Below, in pieces: positions 15,898 through 24,031 of a stretch of DNA of 44,193 nt (its first letter is position 1; every line of letters begins with the position of its first letter). Position numbers and translations under genes: made by a program. The stretch comes from Bacillota bacterium (GTDB taxonomy: Bacteria > Bacillota > Clostridia > Christensenellales > SZUA-584): positions 1 to 44,193 of the forward strand of contig JAEWTW010000006.1 in NCBI GenBank assembly GCA_023397655.1. The letters run 5' to 3'. Under the pieces are notes generated by a model. The model did not search any database. It was given only the letters and a program-made list of their open reading frames with translations, and was not told the DNA's origin.

Positions 15898-17454
15898 ATG
15901 TCTAATATGTTTTGTTTTCAGTGCGAGCAGGCGGCGGGCGGCACAGGCTGTGAAACGAAAGGTGTCTGCGGCAAAGCGGCGCCCACATCCAACCTGCAGG
16001 ATGAGCTGACGGGGGCGATGGTCGGCCTTGCGCGCGCCGCTTATGGGCAACCAGCTTCCGACGAGGTCACCCAACTGCTGCTGGAAGGCCTGTTCACCAC
16101 CGTCACCAACGTCAGCTTCGACGACGAAGCGATACAGGTTCAGATCAATAAAACACGGCAGGCGAAAGCAGCCATGAACGCGTTTGTGCCTGAATACGAT
16201 ATGGATCAGCTGTGGAAGGTGCACGAGGATATCCGCTCACTCAAGTCGCTGATACTGTTCGGCATTCGCGGCATGGCGGCATACGCCTACCACGCATGGG
16301 TGCTGGGCTACAAGAGCGACGCGGTCAACAGCTTCTTCGTCAAGGCACTTTGTGCCATCGGCGGCGAGTCGGACGCGGATAAGCTGCTCGCGCTCGTGAT
16401 GGAAACGGGGAGCGTGAACCTCGAGTGCATGGCGCTGCTGGACAAGGCCAACACCGAGACGTATGGCACACCTGTACCGATAACGGTGCCGCTGACCATC
16501 GAAGCCGGTCCGTTCATCGTGATCTCCGGCCACGACCTTTACGACCTGCACAAGCTGCTGGAGCAGACGACAGGCAAGGGCGTCAACGTATATACGCACG
16601 GCGAGATGCTGCCGGCGCACGCTTATCCCAAGCTCAAAGCGTACCCGCAGTTAAAAGGCAACTTCGGCACGGCGTGGCAGAACCAGCAAAAGGAGTTCGA
16701 GAACATTCCCGGTGCGGTGCTGTTCACCACCAACTGCATCATGCCCGTGAAGGACAGCTATGCGGATCGCGTATTCACAACGGAAGTGGTGGCCTACCCC
16801 GGCATGGCCCACATCGGCGACGACAAGGACTTCACGGCAGTGATCGAGAAGGCATTGGAGCTGGGCGGCTACGCTGAAGATCGCAGGATGACAGGCATCA
16901 ACGGCGGCGAGACAGTGACCACCGGCTTCGCGCATGGCACGGTGCTGGGCGTGGCCGACAAGGTGATCGACGCCGTGAAGGCGGGCGCGATCCGCCACTT
17001 CTTCCTGGTGGGCGGCTGCGACGGCGCGAAGCCGGGCCGCAATTACTACACCGAGTTCGTGCGCCAGACGCCGGACGACACCGTGGTCTTAACGCTCGCG
17101 TGCGGCAAATTCCGTTTCAACGATCTCGACTTGGGTCAGATTGGCGGCCTGCCGCGCATCATGGACATGGGCCAGTGCAACGACGCCTACAGCGCCATCC
17201 GCGTGGCCACCGCGCTGGCCGAAGCGTTTGAGTGCGGCGTGAACGACCTGCCGCTTTCCCTGGTGCTCTCATGGTATGAGCAAAAAGCCGTATGTATTCT
17301 TTTGACGCTGCTGTCGCTGGGCATCAAGAACATATACATCGGGCCGTCGCTGCCCGCGTTCCTCTCGCCTAACATACTCAAAGCGCTGGTGGACGGCTTC
17401 GGTCTGACACCGATCTCCACGCCCGAAGAGGATTTAAAAAAGATATTAGGATAA
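15898..17454 (+). CDS. hcp: Hydroxylamine reductase / hybrid cluster protein
   Basis: 518 residues. The N-terminal cysteine cluster CFQCEQAAGGTGCETKGVCG (C at about 5, 8, 17, 23) binds the cubane cluster. Hybrid-cluster ligands lie in the conserved FTTNCIMP, GGCDGAKPGRNYY, LACGKFRFN and QCNDAYSA segments. Length is that of full-size class I/II proteins, not the shortened class. Known: Hcp handles nitric oxide or hydroxylamine and takes part in S-nitrosylation in anaerobes. The ATG at 15898 has AAGGAGG 8 bases upstream and begins MSNMFCFQCE; an in-frame ATG 29 codons earlier is rejected because it lacks a ribosome binding site and covers the operator. No hcr reductase gene is adjacent. Monocistronic with its own terminator. 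Confidence 0.95.
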   Translation: MSNMFCFQCEQAAGGTGCETKGVCGKAAPTSNLQDELTGAMVGLARAAYGQPASDEVTQLLLEGLFTTVTNVSFDDEAIQVQINKTRQAKAAMNAFVPEYDMDQLWKVHEDIRSLKSLILFGIRGMAAYAYHAWVLGYKSDAVNSFFVKALCAIGGESDADKLLALVMETGSVNLECMALLDKANTETYGTPVPITVPLTIEAGPFIVISGHDLYDLHKLLEQTTGKGVNVYTHGEMLPAHAYPKLKAYPQLKGNFGTAWQNQQKEFENIPGAVLFTTNCIMPVKDSYADRVFTTEVVAYPGMAHIGDDKDFTAVIEKALELGGYAEDRRMTGINGGETVTTGFAHGTVLGVADKVIDAVKAGAIRHFFLVGGCDGAKPGRNYYTEFVRQTPDDTVVLTLACGKFRFNDLDLGQIGGLPRIMDMGQCNDAYSAIRVATALAEAFECGVNDLPLSLVLSWYEQKAVCILLTLLSLGIKNIYIGPSLPAFLSPNILKALVDGFGLTPISTPEEDLKKILG

Positions 17455-17484
17455 TTTGAAAGAGTGGGAGATGGACATAAGAAG

Positions 17485-17511
17485 GGCTCCGCGGCTGCGG
17501 AGCCTCTTTTT
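17485..17511 (+). terminator. Terminator of hcp
   Basis: GGCTCCGC, loop GGCT, GCGGAGCC, then a T tract, 30 bp after the stop. Confidence 0.85.
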
Positions 17512-17533
17512 GTTATCATCGTTAGCGCCTGCG

Positions 17534-17929
17534 CTACACGTCAATCTTAAACCCCAGATCAACGTCGCAGCCCGCTTGTCCGCCGCGTATTCCCCAGTTC
17601 TCTTTCGGTATCTCCCTGAGCAGTATTTTGATGTGGTCGTCGGGTATACCTAGCGGCTCAAGGTTGGCCACGATGGCTTTATACAGGTTCCGTTTGGCGT
17701 CGAGCGAACGCCCCGCAAAGGCGTCTATGCTGATATGCGTGTAATACTCAGGTTTTAGTTTTTCCGGCGGACACGCAAAACGGTGCGGTTCATGCACCAT
17801 CAGCCGGACATTTTTGTCATGCGGCTTTATCTTGAACGCATCACGCAGCGCCTTGTGCACAGCTTCCATCAACGCACTCTCTTCTTCCATCGTATACTGC
17901 CGTCTGACTTCTATCAAAACGCTGGGCAT
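17534..17929 (-). CDS. Tautomerase-family protein
   Basis: 131 residues starting MPSVLIEVRRQYTMEEE. Pro-2 becomes the N-terminal catalytic base of the 4-oxalocrotonate tautomerase superfamily after Met removal. Length corresponds to two fused beta-alpha-beta units (Tautomerase_2 type). Other family features: HDKNVRLMVHEPHRF, and IPKENWGIRGGQAGCDVD at the C-terminus. Cytoplasmic; natural substrate unknown. ATG follows AGGAGGG by 5 bases. Transcribed divergently from azlC, with its own promoter. Convergent with hcp, sharing the short intergenic terminator region. Confidence 0.85.
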   Translation of the reverse strand: MPSVLIEVRRQYTMEEESALMEAVHKALRDAFKIKPHDKNVRLMVHEPHRFACPPEKLKPEYYTHISIDAFAGRSLDAKRNLYKAIVANLEPLGIPDDHIKILLREIPKENWGIRGGQAGCDVDLGFKIDV

Positions 17930-17965
17930 AAGTCCCTCCTGTATCGTGCCGATATATTGTCACAT

Positions 17966-17994
17966 ACTATATTATGAAGCTGCTGCGAGGTCAA
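17966..17994 (-). promoter_or_regulatory. Promoter of the tautomerase gene
   Basis: Minus strand: TTGACC, 17 bp, TATAGT, about 36 bp before the ATG. Confidence 0.6.
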
Positions 17995-18145
17995 GACGCC
18001 GCATCCAAGGTTCTTTCACGGAATCGTCCGTGCCATGCGGTCACTGCGCACCCGGCGGAAGCCCCTTCCTTTTCCATTTCCTTGACATTTATTCCGCCTT
18101 CCGTCATCATTATCACCAGTACGATACATTGGGACCGGTGACACA

Positions 18146-18850
18146 ATGCATATTAAAACACGCGCGTTCAAAGCGGCATTGCCTTACACGCTGCCCATAT
18201 GCGCCGGATTCTCGTTCCTCGGGCTGGCGTACGGCATATACATGAACAGCATGGGCTTTTCCTTTGTATACCCCATGGTGATGAGCCTTACGATATTCGC
18301 GGGCTCTATGGAGTTCGTCGCCGCCAGCCTGATGCTGACCGGTTTCGATCCGCTGAACGCGTTTGCGCTGGCGCTGATGGTCAACGCGCGGCACCTGTTC
18401 TACGGAGTTTCCATGATCGATAAGTTTCGCGGTGTCGGAAAAAAGAAGTTCTACCTGATATTCGGCATGTGCGACGAGTCATTTTCCATCAACTGCACTG
18501 CAGAGCCGCCCGAAGGCGTGGACCGCGGATGGTTTATGCTCTTCGTCACGCTGCTGAATCATGTTTACTGGTTTTTAGGGGCCACCGTGGGCGGGCTGCT
18601 GGGCAGCCTCATCTCCTTCAGCACCGAGGGCATCGAGTTTGTGCTGGTCGCGCTGTTCTTGGTGATATTCCTTGACCAGTGGCTGAAACATAAGCGGCAC
18701 GCGCCCGCGCTCATCGGCCTCACGGCGTCAGTCGCCTGTCTCATCGTATTCGGAGCGACGCAGTTCATACTGCCCGCGATGGCGCTGATACTCGTCGTAC
18801 TCACGTTGCTGCGCAAACCGCTTAGCGCAAAGAAGGAGGATGCGGCATGA
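18146..18850 (+). CDS. azlC: AzlC family branched-chain amino acid exporter, large subunit
   Basis: 234 residues with about five to six membrane segments. Family-typical stretches: ALPYTLPICAGFSFLGLAYGI, FAGSMEFVAASLM, ALMVNARHLFYGVSM and FGMCDESFSI. Known: AzlC with AzlD exports branched-chain amino acids and analogues such as azaleucine. The ATG at 18146 has a poor ribosome binding site (GACCGGTGA), but no better start agrees with the family N-terminus. The stop overlaps the azlD start by 4 bases (ATGA). A TTGACA at 18082 lies upstream without a convincing -10, and I see no Lrp or T-box element. Confidence 0.92.
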   Translation: MHIKTRAFKAALPYTLPICAGFSFLGLAYGIYMNSMGFSFVYPMVMSLTIFAGSMEFVAASLMLTGFDPLNAFALALMVNARHLFYGVSMIDKFRGVGKKKFYLIFGMCDESFSINCTAEPPEGVDRGWFMLFVTLLNHVYWFLGATVGGLLGSLISFSTEGIEFVLVALFLVIFLDQWLKHKRHAPALIGLTASVACLIVFGATQFILPAMALILVVLTLLRKPLSAKKEDAA

Positions 18851-19179
18851 CCATTACCGTCTGGCAGTCCGCTGTCATCATCGCCGTGGTGGTGGCGGGT
18901 ACCATGGCCACGCGCTTTCTTCCCTTCATCATATTTCCTGCCGGCAAGCCCACGCCCCAATACGTGCAGTACTTAGGCGACGTATTGCCCTTCGCCGTTA
19001 TCGGTCTGTTGGTGGTGTACAGCCTCAAAGGTACCGTGGTGCTCTCATGGCCGTACGGTATACCCGAAGCGGTCGCAATCATCTGTATCGTGCTGCTGCA
19101 TGTCTGGCGCAAAAACATGCTGCTTTCCATCGCGGCAGGCACCATTATCTACATGCTGCTGGTCCAGCTGGTATTTTAA
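18847..19179 (+). CDS. azlD: AzlD family branched-chain amino acid exporter, small subunit
   Basis: 110 residues with three to four membrane segments: the first IIIAVVVAGTMATRFLPFIIF, then YLGDVLPFAVIGLLVVYSL, then VAIICIVLLHVWRKNMLLS and a C-terminal segment. The TRFLPF motif and the total length are typical of AzlD. It starts inside the azlC stop codon (ATGA) with AAGGAGG 8 bases upstream, so the pair is translationally coupled and forms one transporter complex in the membrane. The next promoter begins 3 bp after its stop, so the operon ends here, although no clear terminator is seen. Confidence 0.9.
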   Translation: MTITVWQSAVIIAVVVAGTMATRFLPFIIFPAGKPTPQYVQYLGDVLPFAVIGLLVVYSLKGTVVLSWPYGIPEAVAIICIVLLHVWRKNMLLSIAAGTIIYMLLVQLVF

Positions 19180-19181
19180 GG

Positions 19182-19210
19182 TTGATGGATCTCCGAAAAG
19201 AGTCTATGAT
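19182..19210 (+). promoter_or_regulatory. Promoter of the structured leader and first alkaline phosphatase
   Basis: TTGATG, 17 bp, TATGAT. Initiation near 19217 would place the whole folded element inside the 5' transcript. Confidence 0.5.
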
Positions 19211-19216
19211 ACATTC

Positions 19217-19390
19217 ATAGGCCTAGACTGTCAAAAGGCACCCCACGACTGATCATGAAAACCATACGGTTGTACGTGACAGGATATGCGGCAAATGCCT
19301 TCGCAAAGGCATTTGCCTGATGGGATTTTCAAGGAGCAAGCCCCTTGAACGGTGGTGTGGAGGCAGCGCCTCCACGGGTCTTAGGCCTTT
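19217..19390 (+). ncRNA. Candidate structured RNA upstream of the alkaline phosphatase
   Basis: A closing stem AGGCCTAGAC (19219-19228) with GTCTTAGGCCT (19378-19388, one bulge) encloses four more stems: CTGTCA/TGACAG (19228-19233/19277-19282), GGCAAATGCCTT/AAGGCATTTGCC with loop CGCA (19290-19317), TTCAAGG/CCTTGAA (19328-19349) and GTGGAGGC/GCCTCCAC with loop AGC (19357-19375). Unpaired joining segments such as GATGGGATTT look like those of conserved RNAs. No terminator follows, and the phosphatase ATG lies 50 bp later, so it could be a cis-regulatory leader or a processed RNA. No ORF or known motif explains it, and I do not recognise the class. Confidence 0.6.
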
Positions 19391-19439
19391 ATCGACAGCT
19401 TGATCGTACAGCCGTCATCACACGAAAGGGGTTTTTGGC

Positions 19440-21014
19440 ATGTCAAGAAGGATCATCGCCTGTGCTGTCGCTTTTGTACTCATCATCTCACTGTTGGCGG
19501 GCTGCACACAGACGCCTCCCCAAAGCACCACGCCCACCCCTGCGCCGACACCGGCCCCGGTTCAAACCGTCACCCCCTCACCGGCACCCATACCCACTAC
19601 GCTGCCGGATGCCCCGGCCTCCGATGCCCCGCCCAAGTATATCTTCCTGTTCATCGGCGACGGCATGTCCTATGCACAGATACAAACGACACAGTATTAC
19701 AAGGGCAGCGACAGGGGCGATATCGCCGCCAGTCCGCTCAATTTCATGCAGTTTCCGGTCACCGGTACCGTCACCAACTACAACATCGACTCCATCATTC
19801 CCGACTCCGCTTCCGCGGGTACCTCCATTGCGTGCGGCGTCAAAACAAAAAACGGCATGCTCGGTCAGACGGCGAACGGCACCAGCGTGCCCAATATCGC
19901 AGAGCTGCTCAAGGCGGACGGCAAAAAGATAGGCATCGTCTCCTCGGTCACGCTCAACAACGCCACGCCAGCCGCATTCTACGCGCACAGTGACGCCCGT
20001 TCAGACTATGAAGACATCACTCAGCAGATGGCCACAAGCGGCTTTGACTATTTCGCGGGCGGCGCGATCTATACCAAGGCGGAAGACGATAGCATCTCGA
20101 AAGATTACAGCGTGTTCGAGCAACAGGGCTATACCGTCGCAGATACTAAGGAAGAAATATCGGCGCTGGGCAGCAGCTCCGGTAAGGTATACGCCGTATC
20201 CCCCGCCCTTGCAAACTTAGGCGCAATCCCTTTCGTGATCGACGCAAAGGAGGACGATCTGGCGCTGGCCGACTTTGTGGCCAAAGGCATCGAAGTGCTG
20301 GACAACGATAACGGCTTTTTCATGATGTGCGAATCGGGCAAGATCGACTGGGCCTGCCACGCCAATGACGCCGCCTCGGTGGTGCAGGAAATGCGGGACT
20401 TCGAGGACGCAATACAGCAGGCGGTGGACTTCGCCGCAGCACATCAGGGCGAAACGTTGATACTCGTCACGGCAGACCATGAGACAGGGGGCATGTCGCT
20501 GGGCTACACCACCACCCAATACAGCACCCATCTTAAACTGCTGGGCGGCCAGAAAATCTCTTACTCCTTGTTCAAGGATCTGCTGGCCGACATGATCAGC
20601 GAGGATCCGGACCTTGAGCTTTCCGGCGTTCTGCCTGCGATTGGCGAATATTTCGGACTGTATACCCAAAGCAGCGCTGACAAAGCCGCAAACAAAGCCC
20701 TGGTGCTCAGCGATTACGAATACAGTCTTCTGAAGAAAGCTTTTTCGGAATCCATCAAATCTTCGGGCAGCAACACCGACTCCGACCAGATGGAGCTGCT
20801 CTACGGCGGATACGACCCGCTGACGACAGCTCTCACGCGTATACTGAACAATAAGGCGGGCATTGGCTGGGCAACGTTTTATCACACCGCCCTGCCTCTT
20901 CCCGTCTATGCATCGGGCGCAGGCGCGGAAGCTTTTGCCGGTTCTTATGACAACACCGATATATTCGACAAGCTGACCGCCGTCTGCGCGCTGGAAGACC
21001 AGATATCGCAGTAG
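19440..21014 (+). CDS. Alkaline phosphatase, lipoprotein
   Basis: 524 residues. Lipoprotein signal ending in LLAGC, then a Pro/Thr linker (about 25-60), then an alkaline phosphatase core. Metal-binding Asp is in KYIFLFIGDGMSYAQ, the nucleophilic Ser in the segment SIIPDSASAGTSIACGVKT, and metal ligands are in MCESGKIDWACHANDA (Asp, His) and VTADHETGG (Asp, His). C-terminal His in HTALPLPVYASG. Known reaction: hydrolysis of phosphate monoesters, here on the outer membrane face. About 60% of visible blocks are shared with the next gene, so the two are a tandem duplication. Weak AAAGGGG ribosome binding site 8 bases before the ATG. Preceded by the structured RNA and not by Pho boxes. Confidence 0.92.
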   Translation: MSRRIIACAVAFVLIISLLAGCTQTPPQSTTPTPAPTPAPVQTVTPSPAPIPTTLPDAPASDAPPKYIFLFIGDGMSYAQIQTTQYYKGSDRGDIAASPLNFMQFPVTGTVTNYNIDSIIPDSASAGTSIACGVKTKNGMLGQTANGTSVPNIAELLKADGKKIGIVSSVTLNNATPAAFYAHSDARSDYEDITQQMATSGFDYFAGGAIYTKAEDDSISKDYSVFEQQGYTVADTKEEISALGSSSGKVYAVSPALANLGAIPFVIDAKEDDLALADFVAKGIEVLDNDNGFFMMCESGKIDWACHANDAASVVQEMRDFEDAIQQAVDFAAAHQGETLILVTADHETGGMSLGYTTTQYSTHLKLLGGQKISYSLFKDLLADMISEDPDLELSGVLPAIGEYFGLYTQSSADKAANKALVLSDYEYSLLKKAFSESIKSSGSNTDSDQMELLYGGYDPLTTALTRILNNKAGIGWATFYHTALPLPVYASGAGAEAFAGSYDNTDIFDKLTAVCALEDQISQ

Positions 21015-21027
21015 GCTTAAAGATATC

Positions 21028-21103
21028 TTTACAGCCGTCTAACGGCCATTTAACACCCTCCTAACGGGCAAATTACATTCACATCCTATACTTGGATGTG
21101 AAT
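21028..21103 (+). promoter_or_regulatory. Pho-box array and promoter of the second alkaline phosphatase
   Basis: TTTACA, CTAACG, TTAACA, CTAACG and ATTACA begin at 21028, 21039, 21050, 21061 and 21072, an exact 11-bp period. Firmicutes PhoP binds TTAACA-like hexamers spaced this way. A TATACT -10 sits at 21087, in the loop of a perfect 10-bp inverted repeat ATTCACATCC/GGATGTGAAT (21077-21103). A PhoP-activated promoter is likely. Confidence 0.75.
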
Positions 21104-21140
21104 TACGGTTTGTCCATTATTATTATTTTAGGAGGATTCT

Positions 21141-22676
21141 ATGGTTAGGAAAGTGTATTTGCGCATTACTGTTTTATTGACTTGCCTGGTGCTCGCCGCA
21201 GCTGCTTTAATTGGTTTTTCGGTACAGCCGGCAGCCGCCGGAGCGCCGGAAGCAGCGATTGAAACACAGACTGAAGAAACCGTATCGCAAAACATGCCCA
21301 AGTATGTGTTCCTGTTCATCGGCGACGGTATGTCCCACGTTCAGGTGAATGCGGCACAGGTTTTCAACGGCAACAACACTGCCGGCGAAGTCACTCCCGG
21401 CCCGCTCAACTTCACGCAGTTTCCGGTGGCCGGCGTTGCCACCACGTACGACTCCACATCGTTCTGCCCTGACTCCGCCTCCACCGCCACAGCGCTCTCC
21501 TGCGGCGTTAAAACGCACAGCGGCGTGATCGGTCTGGAAGTAGACAAGACGACAGCGCCCGACAGCATCACCGAGCTGCTCAAAGCGGACGGCAAAAAGA
21601 TAGGCATCGTGTCCAGCGTGACCATCAATCATGCCACGCCCGCTGCTTTCTATTCACACATCGCTTCCCGTAACGACTATTACGACATCGCACTGCAGAT
21701 GGCAAACAGCAACTTTGACTACTTTGGCGGCGGTTCCATCAACCAGGCTTACGGTTCCACCAAAAACCGCCTGAGCGCCTACAGCATACTCGCCAATCAC
21801 GGCTATACCATTGCCAAAACCAAGGATGCCATCGAAGCGCTGGACAGCAGCTCCGGCAAGGTTTTTGCTCAGAGCCCCGTGCTGCAGGATTCCGGTGCCA
21901 TGCCTTATACCGTGGACGTGAAGAGCGGTGACCTGACGCTGGCCGACTTTGTCCGCAAAGGCATCGATGTGCTGGACAACGATAACGGCTTCTTCCTGAT
22001 GGCTGAGTCGGGCAAAATCGACTGGGCATGCCACGCCAACGATGCGCTGTCCACCATCACCGATACACTGGGCTTCGAGGACGCCATACAGGTAGCGGTG
22101 GATTTCATGAACGAGCATCCGGACGAAACGCTGATACTGGTGACAGGCGACCACGAAACGGGCGGCATGACGATTGGCTACGCTGCCACCGGCTACGACA
22201 CCGCCTTCTCCATACTGAACAAGCAGAAGATATCCTACGTCGCGTTCGACGAGATGATCGGCGACATGAAAGAACAGAATCCGAACCTCAAGCTGGCGGA
22301 CGTGCTGCCTGTCATCAAAGAAAACTTTGGCCTCATCGCACCTTCCGACGCTGACGCAGCTGTGGAAGCCAACGCCGCCTTTGTGATGACGGATTATGAA
22401 TTCTCCAAGCTCGAGGCCGGTTTCGCCGAATCCATGAAGGCCAAGGAGGAGCGTTCCGCTTCCGAAGAATCAGCGCTGCTGTACGGCACCTACGATCCGC
22501 TGTCCGTTACGCTGACACACATACTCAACAACAAAGCAGGCATAGGCTGGACATCCTACGCCCACACAGGCACACCCGTCCCGGTCTATGCCGTCGGCGC
22601 AGGCGCTGAGCTGTTCGGCGGTTCCTACGACAACACGGATATTTTTAGTAAGCTGGTCACCGTCTGCGGACTGTAA
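21141..22676 (+). CDS. Alkaline phosphatase, secreted paralogue
   Basis: 511 residues. Signal peptide MVRKVYLRITVLLTCLVLAAA..., cleavage likely after QPAAAG; there is no lipobox Cys, unlike the preceding paralogue. Core motifs: KYVFLFIGDGMSHVQ, FCPDSASTATALSCGVKT with the nucleophilic Ser, MAESGKIDWACHANDA, VTGDHETGG and HTGTPVPVYAVG. Near-identical gene plan to its upstream neighbour. Strong AGGAGG 8 bases before the ATG. Inference: a phosphate-starvation scavenging enzyme, given the Pho-box array in front. The two copies thus differ in localisation (anchored or released) and in control. Confidence 0.93.
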   Translation: MVRKVYLRITVLLTCLVLAAAALIGFSVQPAAAGAPEAAIETQTEETVSQNMPKYVFLFIGDGMSHVQVNAAQVFNGNNTAGEVTPGPLNFTQFPVAGVATTYDSTSFCPDSASTATALSCGVKTHSGVIGLEVDKTTAPDSITELLKADGKKIGIVSSVTINHATPAAFYSHIASRNDYYDIALQMANSNFDYFGGGSINQAYGSTKNRLSAYSILANHGYTIAKTKDAIEALDSSSGKVFAQSPVLQDSGAMPYTVDVKSGDLTLADFVRKGIDVLDNDNGFFLMAESGKIDWACHANDALSTITDTLGFEDAIQVAVDFMNEHPDETLILVTGDHETGGMTIGYAATGYDTAFSILNKQKISYVAFDEMIGDMKEQNPNLKLADVLPVIKENFGLIAPSDADAAVEANAAFVMTDYEFSKLEAGFAESMKAKEERSASEESALLYGTYDPLSVTLTHILNNKAGIGWTSYAHTGTPVPVYAVGAGAELFGGSYDNTDIFSKLVTVCGL

Positions 22677-22696
22677 TCAGCCAACCGATTAACCAA

Positions 22697-22734
22697 TGGC
22701 AACAGGCCGGGCAACAGTGTCCGGTCTGTTGCCA
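22697..22734 (+). other. 14-bp hairpin between phosphatase and YibE/F genes
   Basis: TGGCAACAGGCCGG and CCGGTCTGTTGCCA (one G-T pair) with a 10-base loop. No T tract follows, and the next ribosome binding site begins 3 bp later. So it may be a processing or stability element rather than a terminator. Confidence 0.5.
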
Positions 22735-22752
22735 TAAAAGGAGATTCCATTG

Positions 22753-23952
22753 ATGAAGCTGTTGTCCCGCATCAATAAAAAAGAAGCGGTCTTCATACTC
22801 GTTTTTGTGATACTGCTCGGCGTTCTCAGCCTGGTACCCACCGGTTTTGAAAAGCAGATCTATTTTAACAGCGAGGGCGTCAAAGCCAAGGTGATCACGG
22901 CAGATAATTCGGGTGTTTACAGCACCGGCCTCATCAGGCAGGGAGCGCAAAACTGCTGGGTGCTCATCCAGTCCGGCTCGCACAAGGGCGAAGAGGTTTT
23001 AGCCACCAACCTGTATTCGGGCAAGATGGAGTTCGACAAGACATTCGAAGTGGGCGATGCCGCCTGGGTGCTGCTGGAGCGCGATGCCGAAAACAATATC
23101 ATATTTGCCAACATGATCGATCACTACCGCTTTGATCTGATGCTGGTCCTCATCGGCCTGTTCGCATTATGCCTGATCGTGTTTTCCGGATTTACGGGCA
23201 TTCGCACGCTGTTGTCGTTTGCATTCGCACTGCTCACCATATGGAAGGTGCTTATCCCTTCCATGCTGCGCGGGGCTGACCCTATGCTTATTGCGCTGGT
23301 CGCGGGCAATGTGATCACCATCGCGACGCTGCTGCTGGTCGCAGGCTTTACCAAAAAAGCCTTGGCCGCTATCGCGGGCGCTGTCGCCTGTTCATTCATT
23401 ACCGGTTTGCTCGCCATGCTCTGGGGCGACATTTTCAAGGTGCACGGCGCCGTGATGCAGTGGTCCGAATCACTGCTGTACTCCGGCTTTGAAAATCTGG
23501 ATCTGACGGGGATATTCCAGGCGGGCATATATCTTGCCTGTTCCGGCGCGATACTCGACCTCGCCATCGATATTTCGGCGGCGCTGGACGAGGTGTCGCT
23601 GCACAACCCCGGCGTGTCGCGCAAGGCGTTGGTCAAATCCGGCCTCACTATCGGCAGATCTGTGGTGGGCAGCCAGACGACCACGCTGCTCCTCGCCTAC
23701 ATGGGCAGCTACATATCGGTCATGATGGTTTTTATGGCGCAAGGCACGCCGATGATGAATATATTCAACTCCAAGATGATCGCCGCGGAGGTGCTGCACA
23801 CGTTCGTCGGTTGCATCGGTCTCGTGCTGGTATCGCCGCTCACGTCGGCGATCTGCGGCATCGTGTACAAACACGCGCCCAAGACAGCTCAGTCTGCCGT
23901 ACCTGTCCTCGCGGATATGCCCGCTCCGCAGACGGATGCCGATGCACTGTAG
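22753..23952 (+). CDS. YibE/F-like membrane protein
   Basis: About 399 residues. One N-terminal membrane segment (FILVFVILLGVLSLV), an extracytoplasmic region of about 100 residues, and then about seven further membrane segments starting FDLMLVLIGLFALCLIV. Signature blocks of the YibE/F family: FSGFTGIRTLLSFAFALLTIW, ILDLAIDISAALDEV and GRSVVGSQTTTLLLAYMGSY. Function of the family is not established. The ATG at 22753 has AAGGAG 10 bases upstream; a TTG directly before it is an alternative. It follows the second phosphatase by 76 bp on the same strand and may share its transcript through the intergenic hairpin. Confidence 0.85.
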   Translation: MKLLSRINKKEAVFILVFVILLGVLSLVPTGFEKQIYFNSEGVKAKVITADNSGVYSTGLIRQGAQNCWVLIQSGSHKGEEVLATNLYSGKMEFDKTFEVGDAAWVLLERDAENNIIFANMIDHYRFDLMLVLIGLFALCLIVFSGFTGIRTLLSFAFALLTIWKVLIPSMLRGADPMLIALVAGNVITIATLLLVAGFTKKALAAIAGAVACSFITGLLAMLWGDIFKVHGAVMQWSESLLYSGFENLDLTGIFQAGIYLACSGAILDLAIDISAALDEVSLHNPGVSRKALVKSGLTIGRSVVGSQTTTLLLAYMGSYISVMMVFMAQGTPMMNIFNSKMIAAEVLHTFVGCIGLVLVSPLTSAICGIVYKHAPKTAQSAVPVLADMPAPQTDADAL

Positions 23953-24031
23953 AATCAATGGACGTCACCGCAACAGGGCAGAGCTTCACAAAAAGCAGCT
24001 CCGCCCTGTTATAAAAGCGATGTGCTCTGTT

